NCBI RefSeq assembly: GCF_025822605.1
Contig: NZ_JACKTY010000028.1
Location: 479,264-543,263 of the forward strand
DNA length: 64,000 bases
Source: Mycolicibacterium komossense
GTDB lineage: Bacteria > Actinomycetota > Actinomycetes > Mycobacteriales > Mycobacteriaceae
Reading direction: 5' to 3'
Numbering within the stretch: the stretch's first letter is position 1; each line of letters opens with the position of its first letter. A program made the translations under genes and the position numbers. Below the pieces are notes generated by a model, which did no database searches, was not told where the DNA came from, and worked only from the letters and a program-made list of their open reading frames with translations. Of this stretch, positions 34,277-43,269 are shown in pieces.

Positions 34277-36090
34277 TTCGGCGTCGGCGCCTCGGCCTTG
34301 GGCGCATCGGTCTTGGGCGCCTCGGCCGACTTCGGTTTGGCATCCAAGCCGGACTCCTTGCGCTGCTGCGCGGTGATCGGCGCGGGCGCATCGGTCAGCG
34401 GGTCGATACCGCCGCCGGATTTCGGGAAGGCGATCACCTCGCGGATCGAGTCGACACCGGCCAACAGTGCAGTGATGCGGTCCCAGCCGAACGCAATACC
34501 GCCATGCGGTGGTGCACCGAAGGCGAACGCGTCCAACAGGAATCCGAACTGTTCCTGAGCTTCGGCGTTGTCTATTCCCATCATCGCGAACACCCGCTCC
34601 TGGATGTCGCGGCGGTGGATGCGGATCGAACCGCCGCCGATCTCGTTGCCATTGCAGACGATGTCGTAGGCGTTGGCCAGGGCGATACCCGGATCGGTGT
34701 CGAAAGTGGCCTCCGACTCTGGCTTCGGGGAGGTGAAGGCATGGTGCACTGCCGTCCACGCCCCGGAGCCGACGGCGACATCACCGGAGGCGGTGGCGTC
34801 GTCGGCCGGTTCGAACAGCGGCCAGTCGACCACCCAGGTGAAAGCCCAGGCGCTCGGGTCGATCAGATCGAGGCGGTGCGCGATCTCGATTCGCGCCGCG
34901 CCCAGCAGGGAGCGCGCCGACTTCGCCGAGCCGGCGGCAAAGAAGATGCAGTCACCGGGGCTGGCACCGACATGCGCGGCCAGTCCGTCCCGCTCGGCGT
35001 CGGTGAGATTCTTCGCGACCGGACCGGCCAGGGTGCCGTCCTCGGCGACCAGTACATACGCCAGCCCCTTGTGACCGCGTTGCTTGGCGAACTCCTGCCA
35101 GCCATCCAGCGTCCGACGCGGCTGCGACGCCCCGCCTGGCATGACGACCGCGCCCACGTACGGCGCCTGAAACACCCGAAAGGTGGTGTCGGAGAAGAAC
35201 TCCGCGCACTCCACCAGCTCGACGCCGAAACGCAGGTCCGGTTTGTCGGAGCCGAACCTGCGCATCGCCTCGGCGTAGCCGATCCGCGGCAGCGGCAGCG
35301 GGACCTCGTAGCCGATCAACGCCCACAGCGCCGCCAGCACCTCTTCCGCCACCGCGATCACGTCATCGGCGTCGACGAAGCTCATTTCCATGTCGAGCTG
35401 GGTGAACTCCGGCTGGCGATCCGCGCGGAAATCCTCGTCGCGGTAGCACCGCGCGACTTGGTAGTAGCGCTCCATCCCGGCCACCATCAGCAGCTGCTTG
35501 AATAGCTGCGGGCTCTGCGGCAGTGCGTAGAACGAGCCCGGCTGCAGCCGGGCGGGCACCAGGAAGTCACGGGCGCCTTCGGGGGTCGAATGGGTCAGCG
35601 TCGGCGTCTCGATCTCGATGAAATCGTGTCCGGCCAGCACCCCGCGGGCGGCGGCATTGACCTTGGAGCGCAAGCGAATTGCCGCGCCGGGACCGTTCTC
35701 GCGGCGCAGGTCCAAGTAGCGGTACTTGAGCCGGGCTTCCTCACCCGCAGTCTCGTCGAGCTGGAACGGCAGCGGCGCGCACTCGCCGAGCACCGTCAGC
35801 GATGTCGCGTTGACCTCGATCTCACCGGTCGGGATCTCGGCGTTGGCGTTGCCGTCGGGCCGGACCTCGACGATGCCCTCGACGGCGATACAGAACTCGG
35901 CCCGCAGGCGGTGCGCCTGAGCCAGGACTTCACCGTCACGGAACACCACCTGCGACACCCCTGACGCGTCGCGCAGGTCGATGAAGATGACGCCACCGTG
36001 GTCGCGCCGGCGCGCCACCCAGCCGGCGAGCGTCACCTTCGCACCGGCGTCGGTGGCTCTCAACGATCCGGCGGTGTGACTGCGCAGCAC
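34273..36090 (-). CDS. aspS: Aspartyl-tRNA synthetase
   Basis: A protein of 605 residues of bacterial-type class II AspRS: N-terminal OB-fold ([22 protein letters not shown]), motif 2 [18 protein letters not shown], insertion domain, and motif 3 [10 protein letters not shown]. Because mycobacteria use GatCAB, the enzyme is expected to be the non-discriminating kind that also charges tRNA-Asn. It ends with an Ala/Lys/Pro-rich tail with short APK repeats, beyond the usual end. The GTG at 36090 gives [11 protein letters not shown], the expected start. I recall Rv2572c at this place in M. tuberculosis. Confidence 0.96.
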   Translation of the reverse strand: MLRSHTAGSLRATDAGAKVTLAGWVARRRDHGGVIFIDLRDASGVSQVVFRDGEVLAQAHRLRAEFCIAVEGIVEVRPDGNANAEIPTGEIEVNATSLTVLGECAPLPFQLDETAGEEARLKYRYLDLRRENGPGAAIRLRSKVNAAARGVLAGHDFIEIETPTLTHSTPEGARDFLVPARLQPGSFYALPQSPQLFKQLLMVAGMERYYQVARCYRDEDFRADRQPEFTQLDMEMSFVDADDVIAVAEEVLAALWALIGYEVPLPLPRIGYAEAMRRFGSDKPDLRFGVELVECAEFFSDTTFRVFQAPYVGAVVMPGGASQPRRTLDGWQEFAKQRGHKGLAYVLVAEDGTLAGPVAKNLTDAERDGLAAHVGASPGDCIFFAAGSAKSARSLLGAARIEIAHRLDLIDPSAWAFTWVVDWPLFEPADDATASGDVAVGSGAWTAVHHAFTSPKPESEATFDTDPGIALANAYDIVCNGNEIGGGSIRIHRRDIQERVFAMMGIDNAEAQEQFGFLLDAFAFGAPPHGGIAFGWDRITALLAGVDSIREVIAFPKSGGGIDPLTDAPAPITAQQRKESGLDAKPKSAEAPKTDAPKAEAPTPN

Positions 36091-36178
36091 AAAAACTCCC
36101 AAAAGTTGGATCTGGTAAGGCCTGATATGAGGACTGCAACAGTGTAGTAGTGGCAGTTTCGCCGGTACGTTGGCGTCG

Positions 36179-37072
36179 GTGGGAACCTCCATCGCACTTG
36201 TCGGCCCCGGCGCCATCGGCTCGACGCTCGGCGCCTACCTGCACGCCGCCGGAAACTCGGTGCTGATCTGCGGGCACACCCCGCGAGATTCTATCGAGGT
36301 GCGGCCCGACCCGGGCGTCGGCGATCCGATAGTCCTGCCCGGTCCGGTCCATACCGACCCAGCCGAGGTCGATGGCCCGGTGAACGTCGTGCTACTGGCC
36401 GTCAAGGACACCCAGAACGCGGCCGCCGAGCCATGGCTGAGCCGATTGTGCGACGAGCGGACCGTGGTGTGCGTGTTGCAGAACGGCGTGGAGCAGGTCG
36501 AGAGGGTCGGCCGGTACTGTCCCGGCGCCGCGGTGGTCCCCGCTGTCGTCTGGTTCTCGGCGCAGACCCAGCCCGAGGGTTGGGTACGGCTGCGGACCGG
36601 AGTTCGACTGGTCCTGCCCGCGTCCCAACCTGCAGAGAGGCTGGCCGACCTGCTGCGCAACGCGGGGGTGACGGCCGATCTGGATCCCGACTTCGCGACC
36701 GAGACGTGGCGCAAGCTGTTGACCAACGCCGTCGCCGGGCTGATGGTGCTGACCGGACGGCGCTCGGGCATGTTCCGCCGCGACGACATCGAGGCGCTGA
36801 CCCGCCGTTACCTCGCGGAGGGACTCTCGGTTGCGCGCGCCGAAGGAGCCAACCTCGATGACAGCGTGATCGACGAGATCGTCACGATGTTCACCGCCGC
36901 ACCCGAGGACCTGACGACGTCGATCCTGACCGACCGGGAGGCGAACCGACCGCTGGAATGGGATATCCGCAACGGCGTCATCCTGCGCAAGGCACGCGAA
37001 CACGGCCTGCCTGTCCCGATCAGCGAGGTGCTCGTCCCGCTGCTCGCGGCGGCCGGCGACGGGCCGGGTTAG
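36179..37072 (+). CDS. Ketopantoate reductase-family oxidoreductase
   Basis: A protein of 297 residues with [22 protein letters not shown] (GPGAIGS near the N-terminus), the middle [23 protein letters not shown], and C-terminal [25 protein letters not shown], and [37 protein letters not shown], all ApbA/PanE pattern. It would reduce a 2-oxo acid such as ketopantoate with NADPH, though many paralogues are not PanE. The start could be the GTG at 36179 or TTG at 36170. It is divergent from aspS, the order of Rv2572c-Rv2573. Confidence 0.82.
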   Translation: MGTSIALVGPGAIGSTLGAYLHAAGNSVLICGHTPRDSIEVRPDPGVGDPIVLPGPVHTDPAEVDGPVNVVLLAVKDTQNAAAEPWLSRLCDERTVVCVLQNGVEQVERVGRYCPGAAVVPAVVWFSAQTQPEGWVRLRTGVRLVLPASQPAERLADLLRNAGVTADLDPDFATETWRKLLTNAVAGLMVLTGRRSGMFRRDDIEALTRRYLAEGLSVARAEGANLDDSVIDEIVTMFTAAPEDLTTSILTDREANRPLEWDIRNGVILRKAREHGLPVPISEVLVPLLAAAGDGPG

Positions 37073-37269
37073 CGGTCGACACCGGCATCCTGGAACGGTC
37101 GATGCCGATCGAGGCGGCTCGGTAGCTCATCGCTGCGGTGACGGCCGACAATCCGGTGCAGCGCATGGGTGAGCCCGAGGAAGTCGCCAAGGCGATCCTG
37201 TTTCTCGGGATCGACGCCACCTACACCACCGACGCTGAGTTGGCGGTCGACGGCACATCCAAACTGTGA
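37072..37269 (+). pseudogene. C-terminal remnant of an SDR gene
   Basis: The frame from 37072 reads as the end of an FabG-type SDR: VDTGILERSMPIEAAR, then a TAG (37123-37125), then LIAAVTADNPVQRMG and EPEEVAKAILFLG with AELAVDGTSKL and a TGA at 37267-37269. The N-terminal nucleotide domain and YxxxK site are absent, since the neighbouring gene ends at the very base where the similarity begins. It is therefore a degraded fragment with an internal stop. No start or ribosome site supports expression. Confidence 0.65.
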
Positions 37270-37298
37270 AGTGAACACATCGCCTAAGGTGTCTACCC

Positions 37299-37787
37299 GT
37301 GGCGAAAACCTACCCTTGCGAGCGCGTCGGCCTCGATTTCGCCGAGACTGCGCCATTCCGATTCGTCAGCACTGTCGATCTACCCATCACACCCGAGCAA
37401 CTGTTCGAGGTGCTGGCCGACGCACAGTCCTGGCCGCAGTGGGCCTCGGTCATCACCAACGTCACCTGGACCAGCCCCGAACCCAGGGGCGTCGGGACCA
37501 CCCGTACCGTCAGCATGCGCGGCAACATCGTCGGCGAGGAGGAGTTTCTGGCCTGGGAACCGTTCTCGCACATGGCTTTCCGCTTCAACCAAAGCACCTC
37601 TAACGCCATCTCGGCGTTCGCCGAGGATTACCGCGTGGTGCCGACCTCCGACGGTTGCCATCTGACCTGGGTGATGGCGATGAAGCCGAGCGGGTTCGCG
37701 GGCCGGCTGGGTATGACGATCGGCCAACCGGTCATGGGGTGGCTGTTCCAACGCTTCCTGCACAATCTGCGCCGCTACGTTAGCTAA
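37299..37787 (+). CDS. SRPBCC-family (polyketide cyclase/dehydrase-like) protein
   Basis: A protein of 162 residues with a START/SRPBCC pattern: RFVSTVDLPITPEQLFEVLADAQSWPQWASVITNVTWTSPEPRGVGTTRTVSM at the N-terminus and a long C-terminal helix (GWLFQRFLHNLRRYV). Such proteins bind hydrophobic ligands. The start is the GTG at 37299. It is downstream of the ketopantoate-reductase-like gene and SDR remnant; its position matches my memory of Rv2574. It ends in a small tandem repeat before the convergent esterase gene. The ligand is unknown. Confidence 0.78.
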   Translation: MAKTYPCERVGLDFAETAPFRFVSTVDLPITPEQLFEVLADAQSWPQWASVITNVTWTSPEPRGVGTTRTVSMRGNIVGEEEFLAWEPFSHMAFRFNQSTSNAISAFAEDYRVVPTSDGCHLTWVMAMKPSGFAGRLGMTIGQPVMGWLFQRFLHNLRRYVS

Positions 37788-37812
37788 GAGGTAGTCACCT
37801 AAGAGGTAGTCA
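37784..37812. repeat. 15-bp tandem duplication at convergent gene ends
   Basis: CTAAGAGGTAGTCA occurs at 37784-37797 and again at 37799-37812, a direct repeat of period 15. The first copy supplies the TAA stop of the SRPBCC gene and the second the reverse-strand TGA stop of the esterase gene. It is a recent local duplication. Confidence 0.85.
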
Positions 37813-39306
37813 GCGCACACCCGCCCACGCCGAACGCCTGACCGCGTCCGGATCCTCCACGGTGATATCGCGGCCGGTCTCGATGACCCGGGTGGCCCGC
37901 CGGGTGACGTCGTAGCGCTCCCAGTCGTCAGCCCAGGCTGCACCTTCGTGCCAGCCCTTGGTGGCGAAGCTCAGCCACGTCCGTTGCATGCGCCGCCCCA
38001 CCGCCGGTTGCACCCGCCGGCCCAGCGGATGCAATTTACGGCCCAGATACGAGCCGTAACTGTGCTGGATGTGCACGATTTCGCTGCCGTGAGTGGCGCC
38101 GAGACCCAATGCCCGCAGCGTCCACGTTGCGTGATCGAAGCGGTAGACGTAGGTCGGCGCGTGCTCGCTGTAGGCGTCGGCGAACTCCCACATCGGGGCG
38201 CTGAACATGACGTCGGAGCCGATGGCGATCAGCGCCGCGCGGCGCGGATAGTCCGGATATGCGGCAAGCACCTCCGCCTTGGCAGCCGGGGCCTGACGGG
38301 CGAAGTAGGCCTGGACGCTCTCGACCGTGGTCGGCAACATCGGTGGCTTGGTCCAGGCGAACATCGACGCCTCGTGGCTGTTGGTCCCCACGATCAGTGG
38401 GACGCGGTGGATCTCACCGCACGCCGCAGCGTCGATCGGATGCCGCGGTAACAGGTCGACACCGTATGTCAGTCCGTAGGCGAGCGTGGGCGTGGTCGCG
38501 GCACTCTCGCCCTGCAGCACACCCGCGGCCCGTCGCAGTCGCCGCTGGGGCAGCGCCTTGAGCTCGGCGGCATTCGCGCCGACCTCGTGCAGAAACCGTT
38601 GCGCCTGCTCGGCGCGGGTGTCGACGTCGGCGATCAGCGGTAACGCGGGACTCTGCGCGATCGCCCTGGCAAACAGCCCCTCGGCCGCGGGGCTGGCCAG
38701 CAGCGCCAGCACCGACGTCGCACCGGCAGATTCTCCGAACACGGTGACCCGGTCGGGGTCACCGCCGAATGCGGCGATGTTCTCGCGTACCCACTGCAAT
38801 GCGGCGATCTGGTCCCGCAGGCACAGATTGTCGTCGAAACCCGCACCGAGCGAACCGAGTTCGAAACCGCCGAAGACACCGATGCGGTAGGTGACATTGA
38901 CGACCACCACATCGCCGGTGGCGGCCAGCCGCGAGCCGTTGTAGAGCTGCAGTTGGCCTGCGCCGTAGACGAACGCGCCGCCGGGAATCCACACCATCAC
39001 CGGTAGCGATCCCGACGTGTCCGGCGACCAGACTGTCACTGTCAGACAGGCCTCGTCGCGCACCTTCGGGTCGTCGCGGCCGCCACCGACGAAGGAGCGG
39101 CCCTGGGGCGGCAGCGGGCCGTGTTCGATCGCGTCCCGAACACCGGTCCAGGGTCGCAACGGCGCGGGCGCCAGGAAGCGGCGATCTTCCACCGGCTGCT
39201 GGGCATAGGCGACCCCACGCCACACGGCGACGCCGCCCTCGGTGGTTCCCGCAAGTGTGCCTGCCGACGTGTGCGCAACGCTCGAGAGTTCGGCGACGAC
39301 GGCCAC
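37810..39306 (-). CDS. Type-B carboxylesterase/lipase family protein
   Basis: A protein of 498 residues, family length. It has the oxyanion-hole segment MVWIPGGAFVYGAG (about 105), the nucleophile elbow FGESAGATSV (Ser about 188), and the His region ATHGSEIVHI (about 402); the acid is likely in SHEASMFAW. It hydrolyses carboxylic esters, substrate unknown. There is no signal peptide, so it is probably cytosolic. GTG at 39306 is the chosen start (VAVVAELSSVAHT). It is divergent from the zinc metallopeptidase gene, 95 bases away. Confidence 0.85.
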   Translation of the reverse strand: MAVVAELSSVAHTSAGTLAGTTEGGVAVWRGVAYAQQPVEDRRFLAPAPLRPWTGVRDAIEHGPLPPQGRSFVGGGRDDPKVRDEACLTVTVWSPDTSGSLPVMVWIPGGAFVYGAGQLQLYNGSRLAATGDVVVVNVTYRIGVFGGFELGSLGAGFDDNLCLRDQIAALQWVRENIAAFGGDPDRVTVFGESAGATSVLALLASPAAEGLFARAIAQSPALPLIADVDTRAEQAQRFLHEVGANAAELKALPQRRLRRAAGVLQGESAATTPTLAYGLTYGVDLLPRHPIDAAACGEIHRVPLIVGTNSHEASMFAWTKPPMLPTTVESVQAYFARQAPAAKAEVLAAYPDYPRRAALIAIGSDVMFSAPMWEFADAYSEHAPTYVYRFDHATWTLRALGLGATHGSEIVHIQHSYGSYLGRKLHPLGRRVQPAVGRRMQRTWLSFATKGWHEGAAWADDWERYDVTRRATRVIETGRDITVEDPDAVRRSAWAGVR

Positions 39307-39401
39307 GCACTGAATCGTAGTGTGAAAAGCTGGACCTGGCCGGGACCGCCAGCAGCGCGGCTCCAACGACACACCGGGCCGCACGCAGACGGAGGGTGCC
39401 C

Positions 39402-40292
39402 ATGACCTTCAACGAAGGTATGCAGATCGACACCAGCACCACGTCGAGCAGCGGCGGCGGTGGCGGCCGCGGTGGACGTGGTATCGCCATCGGCGGCGGG
39501 GTCGGCGGCCTGGTGATCGTCGTGCTCGCGCTGCTGTTGGGCGTGGACCCCGGCACCGTCCTCAACCAGCAGCCTGCCGGCCCGCAGAACGCGGGAGGTC
39601 CGGGCTTCGATGTCAGCCAGTGCAAGACCGGCGCGGACGCCAACAACAACGTGGACTGCAACGTGATCGCCACCGGCAACTCCGTGGACGCGGTGTGGGC
39701 CCAGCTACTGCCCGGCTACACCCGACCGCACCTGCGACTGTTCAAGGACTCCGTGCAAACCGGATGTGGTCCTGCCGACAGTGCGGTCGGACCGTTCTAC
39801 TGCCCGCCCGATCAGACCGTCTATATCGACACGGACTTCTTCCAGGTGTTACAAGACCAATTCGGCTCCAGCGGAGGACCATTGGCCAGGGAGTATGTGG
39901 TCGCCCACGAGTACGGGCATCACGTCCAGAATCTACTCGGCGATATCGGGAAGGCCCAGCAGGGCGCTCAGGGCGCCCAAGGCAACAGCGTGCGTACCGA
40001 ATTGCAGGCCGACTGCTACGCCGGTGTGTGGGCGCACTATGCGGCCATCACCAAGCAGGCCGGCACCAATGTGACGTTCCTACAGCCGTTGACCGACAAG
40101 GACATCGCCGACGCGCTCTCGGCCGCCTCATCGGTGGGCGATGACCGTATCCAAAAGCAGGCGACCGGCCGGGTGAACCCGGAGTCCTGGACGCATGGGT
40201 CGTCGGCGGAGCGACAGAAGTGGTTCACCACGGGCTATCAGACCGGCGACCCCAAGAAGTGCGATACCTACAACGCCACCAACCTTGGCTAG
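39402..40292 (+). CDS. Membrane-anchored neutral zinc metallopeptidase (YpfJ-like)
   Basis: A protein of 296 residues. A short N-terminal cytoplasmic part rich in Gly (SSGGGGGRGGRG) leads to one membrane segment (about 33-50), then an extracellular domain with four conserved Cys (SQCKTG, VDCNV, TGCGP, FYCPP) and the zinc site VVAHEYGHHVQNLLGD (about 167-182). The third ligand may be the Glu in RTELQADCYAG. CGGAGGG precedes the ATG. It matches my recollection of Rv2575. The gene ends in a MIRU-like tandem repeat that separates it from the DUF885 gene. Confidence 0.88.
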   Translation: MTFNEGMQIDTSTTSSSGGGGGRGGRGIAIGGGVGGLVIVVLALLLGVDPGTVLNQQPAGPQNAGGPGFDVSQCKTGADANNNVDCNVIATGNSVDAVWAQLLPGYTRPHLRLFKDSVQTGCGPADSAVGPFYCPPDQTVYIDTDFFQVLQDQFGSSGGPLAREYVVAHEYGHHVQNLLGDIGKAQQGAQGAQGNSVRTELQADCYAGVWAHYAAITKQAGTNVTFLQPLTDKDIADALSAASSVGDDRIQKQATGRVNPESWTHGSSAERQKWFTTGYQTGDPKKCDTYNATNLG

Positions 40293-40407
40293 CGCTGCGA
40301 CCGATGCAGAGCGAGGCACGAGCGATGAGGAGGAGCAGCGCAATTGGGTAGCGCTGCGACCGATGCAGAGCGAGGCACGAGCGATGAGGAGGAGCAGCGC
40401 AATTGGG
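40290..40407 (+). repeat. Two tandem copies of a 59-bp MIRU-like unit
   Basis: Copies at 40290-40348 and 40349-40407 are identical. Each carries CGACCGATGCAGAGCG, then CACGAGCGATGAGGAGGAG, and CAATTGGG. The GATGCAGAGCG ... GCGATGAGGAGGAG core resembles the mycobacterial interspersed repetitive unit consensus as I remember it. The first unit starts with the TAG that stops the metallopeptidase gene. The second ends in the TTG start of the DUF885 gene with GAGGAGGAG as its ribosome site. Confidence 0.8.
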
Positions 40408-42043
40408 TAGGACTGGGACCGCGGTCGATGCAATCGCGGAACACTACGTCGAGACCTTCGCTGCGTTGGATCCCTGCGCGGCAACCGAACTCGGCATCAT
40501 CGGTACGAAGACGAACTATGACGAGGATCTGACCGACTACTCCCCCGCCGGCGTCGAAGCCCGGGCCGACGCAGCCAGGGCAGCCCTGCGCGCGCTCAAC
40601 GGCGCCGAGCCCGTCGACGATGTCGATCACGTCACCATCGCCGCCATGCGGGAACGCCTCGGCATCGCGGTCGAATTACACGATGCGGGGCTGGATCTCG
40701 GTGAACTCAATGTCATCGCTTCCCCGTTGCAGACCCTGCGGGATGTCTTCGACCTGATGGCGACCGATACCGACGACGACTGGTCGGTGATCGGCAGCCG
40801 ACTCGGCCGGATACCGGAGCGGGTGGACGGTTACCTGGCCGGACTACGCGCCGCGGTCTTGTCAGGGCATGCGCCGCCGCAACGGCAGGTGCAGCGCGGC
40901 ATCGCCCAAGCCGCCCGCACCCAGTCGCTTTTCGTCGATATGGTGACCGACGCACCGGTGGTCAGCGCTGCGCTGAGGGACGAGTTGCTCCGGCAGGCGC
41001 AGGGCGCTGCGGCGGCTTATGCCTCATTGGCCGGGGCTTTGCGCACGGAGATTGCCCCGGCGGCCCGTGCCCGAGACGCCGTCGGACGCGACGAGTACCG
41101 GTTGTTCTCGCGGTCGTTCCTCGGCTCGTCGGTGGACCTCGACGAAACCTACGAGTGGGGTCTGCGACAACTGGAAAACATTGTTGCCGAACAGGAGTCG
41201 ATCGCACAGCGGCTCTACCCCGGCTCATCGGTGGCCGAGACCCTGCGCCGACTCGACACCGAGCCCCGCTACGTCATCGAGGGCACCGAGGCGCTGCAGC
41301 AATGGATGCAACAGCTCTCCGATCGCGCGGTAGACGCCCTGGCCGGCACCCACTTCGAGATCGCCGAACCGCTGCGGACCCTGGAGTGCCGGATCGCACC
41401 GACTCAGAACGGCGGTATCTACTACACCGGACCGTCGGAGGACCTGAGCAGGCCGGGCCGGATGTGGTGGTCGGTGCCGCCAGGCGTGGACACGTTCCAC
41501 ACCTGGCAGGAGACGACGACGGTCTTCCACGAGGGCGTGCCCGGGCATCACCTGCAGATCGGGCGCGCGGTGGCCCTGGCCGGCGACCTCAACCGCTGGC
41601 GCAGACTGGCCTGCTGGGTTTCCGGCCACGGTGAGGGCTGGGCACTCTACGCCGAACGCCTGATGGCCGAACTTGGCTGGCTAGACGATGCCGGCGCCCG
41701 GATGGGAATGCTTGACGCGCAACGCTTCCGGGCCGCCCGGGTGGTAATCGACATCGGCGTGCACTGCGAGATGAGGGCACCCGACGGCGGCGTGTGGGAT
41801 CCGGAACGCGCCTGGCAGTTCCTTACTTTTCACAGCGCGATGGCCGAGGACAATCTGCGGTTCGAACTGGACCGGTATCTGGGCTGGCCCGGCCAGGCGC
41901 CGTCGTATGCGATCGGTCAACGTATCTGGCAACAGCTGCGCGATACCGTGACCGGGCGTGGTGTGACGCTCAAGGATTTCCACAGCCGGGCGTTGGATCT
42001 CGGCGGGCTGCCGCTGGACGTACTCCGCGACGCCGTCCAGTGA
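40403..42043 (+). CDS. DUF885 family zinc-peptidase-like protein
   Basis: A protein of 546 residues, standard for the family. It begins with a helical AIAEHYVETFAALDPCAATELGI and has, in the C-terminal part, the zinc-type HEGVPGHHLQIGRAVAL (about 376), preceded by the substrate segment MWWSVPPGVDTFHTWQETTTVFHE and followed by the catalytic-type WVSGHGEGWALYAERLMAELG. DUF885 proteins are likely metallopeptidases, activity unproven. There is no signal peptide. The start is TTG at 40403, created by the second MIRU-like unit with its GAGGAGGAG site; an ATG (40429) downstream is the alternative. Confidence 0.82.
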   Translation: MGRTGTAVDAIAEHYVETFAALDPCAATELGIIGTKTNYDEDLTDYSPAGVEARADAARAALRALNGAEPVDDVDHVTIAAMRERLGIAVELHDAGLDLGELNVIASPLQTLRDVFDLMATDTDDDWSVIGSRLGRIPERVDGYLAGLRAAVLSGHAPPQRQVQRGIAQAARTQSLFVDMVTDAPVVSAALRDELLRQAQGAAAAYASLAGALRTEIAPAARARDAVGRDEYRLFSRSFLGSSVDLDETYEWGLRQLENIVAEQESIAQRLYPGSSVAETLRRLDTEPRYVIEGTEALQQWMQQLSDRAVDALAGTHFEIAEPLRTLECRIAPTQNGGIYYTGPSEDLSRPGRMWWSVPPGVDTFHTWQETTTVFHEGVPGHHLQIGRAVALAGDLNRWRRLACWVSGHGEGWALYAERLMAELGWLDDAGARMGMLDAQRFRAARVVIDIGVHCEMRAPDGGVWDPERAWQFLTFHSAMAEDNLRFELDRYLGWPGQAPSYAIGQRIWQQLRDTVTGRGVTLKDFHSRALDLGGLPLDVLRDAVQ

Positions 42044-42088
42044 TTTCGGCGTGTTGCTAACCGCTGACCGGTCGAATACACACCCAAA

Positions 42089-42976
42089 TCACAAGCGCGA
42101 CTGTGCCTTGATCGAGGTATCGGTGGTGCGTAGCGGCCGAATCAGACCTTCCTGGGTGAACGACGCGATCAGCTCACCCTCTTCCGTGTGCACTGCGCCG
42201 CGCACATAGGACATGCCCGCCCCGACCTGAGTGCTCTCGTGGGTGTACAGCAGCCAGCCATCCCAGCGCACCGGCTCGTGGAAGCTGACCGTGACGGTCA
42301 TCGGAGCAGTCGACACCGTCAGGTGCGCTTGGGCGGTGCCGATCCCCTCGTGCGCCCGCATGGTGGTGGAGATCCCCAAATGGCCGGTGAAATAGGCGAT
42401 CAATGCCTTCGCCAGATCATCGCGACTGGGGATCGGGTCGTAATGCAACCACGCGTAGAGCTCAGGCGGCCCGACCTCGTCGGGGCTGTTGACGTCGACG
42501 ACGTCGACCAGCCGCAGTTCACGTCCCGTCATCGGCATCCTCGCGACGTTCGCATCGGCCGGCGCGGGCACCGCCGGCCGCGGCAAGTGGTGGGTGATCA
42601 CATCATCGGACGGCACATCGGCGAGCACCGTCACGGTGATGCACCGTTTTCCGTTCTGCGCTGCGCTGACAACGGTGGTGGCCACCGACCGGCCCTCGTG
42701 TACCACGTCGAGTGCCAACTCGACCGGTGCGCCGACGAATACGGCGCGGCTGAACACGGCGTGCACCGAGCGAATCGATTTGTCCGGCAACCGTTTGGCG
42801 ACCGCGACGATCGCCTGCGCAAGCACTTGCGTGCCCTCCACGACCTGGCGGTCATCCTCGCCGGCTCGACCGGTGTCGGCGGTGACGTCGTCGCCGGCGA
42901 GGTCCACATCGAACAGATCGAGCAATTCGCCCAGCGTCCACAACACTTGCGCGGATCCCGTTGTCACGTCTGCCAC
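42089..42976 (-). CDS. Double-hotdog acyl-CoA thioesterase (TesB-like)
   Basis: A protein of 295 residues with two consecutive hotdog halves: SIRSVHAVFSRAVFVGAPVELALDVVHEGRSVATTVVSA in the first (RSVHxxFxRxxxxxxPVxxxVxxxxxGRSxxT motif) and YDPIPSRDDLAKALIAYFTGH, and EPVRWDGWLLYTHESTQVGAGMSYVRGAVHTEEGELIASFTQEGLIR in the second. It hydrolyses fatty acyl-CoA. The start is GTG at 42976, overlapping a possible 71-residue gene. It ends convergent to the DUF885 gene. The TetR regulator gene begins 290 bases away on the other strand. Confidence 0.82.
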   Translation of the reverse strand: MADVTTGSAQVLWTLGELLDLFDVDLAGDDVTADTGRAGEDDRQVVEGTQVLAQAIVAVAKRLPDKSIRSVHAVFSRAVFVGAPVELALDVVHEGRSVATTVVSAAQNGKRCITVTVLADVPSDDVITHHLPRPAVPAPADANVARMPMTGRELRLVDVVDVNSPDEVGPPELYAWLHYDPIPSRDDLAKALIAYFTGHLGISTTMRAHEGIGTAQAHLTVSTAPMTVTVSFHEPVRWDGWLLYTHESTQVGAGMSYVRGAVHTEEGELIASFTQEGLIRPLRTTDTSIKAQSRL

Positions 42977-43179
42977 CCCTCACCAGGCCCGTCCAGGACC
43001 CACCGTCTGTTCCGATACCAGTTGCCGCCCAGAGGCATTCGTCGCACAGCCGGTGCCGCGGCATCCGATCCGGGCGTGATCGGAGCCCGGCCAATCCGGT
43101 CATGGGTCCAGAACAGTAGCCCGTCATCACCCTGTTGCGCTAGGCACCCGCTCAGCGCTGACGACCGTCGCGCCCCCAC
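42964..43179 (-). CDS. Possible small gene upstream of the thioesterase
   Basis: A frame of 71 residues from GTG at 43179 that ends GEGWQT and overlaps the thioesterase start by 13 bases. The composition is protein-like, not like a high-GC shadow frame: it holds GLLFWTHDRIGRAPITPG and MPLGGNWYRNRRWVLDG with three Trp, a Phe and a Tyr. No ribosome site stands out at the GTG, and I do not recognise it. It may be a small coupled gene or a remnant. Confidence 0.3.
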   Translation of the reverse strand: MGARRSSALSGCLAQQGDDGLLFWTHDRIGRAPITPGSDAAAPAVRRMPLGGNWYRNRRWVLDGPGEGWQT

Positions 43180-43269
43180 GGCGTAAGGACCTGGGGGCGC
43201 CCCCAGAGCCGGTAGCCTCGTGCTCCAAGCAAGCGGACAATCAGCCGCACGACACCGTCAGGGGCGTTC

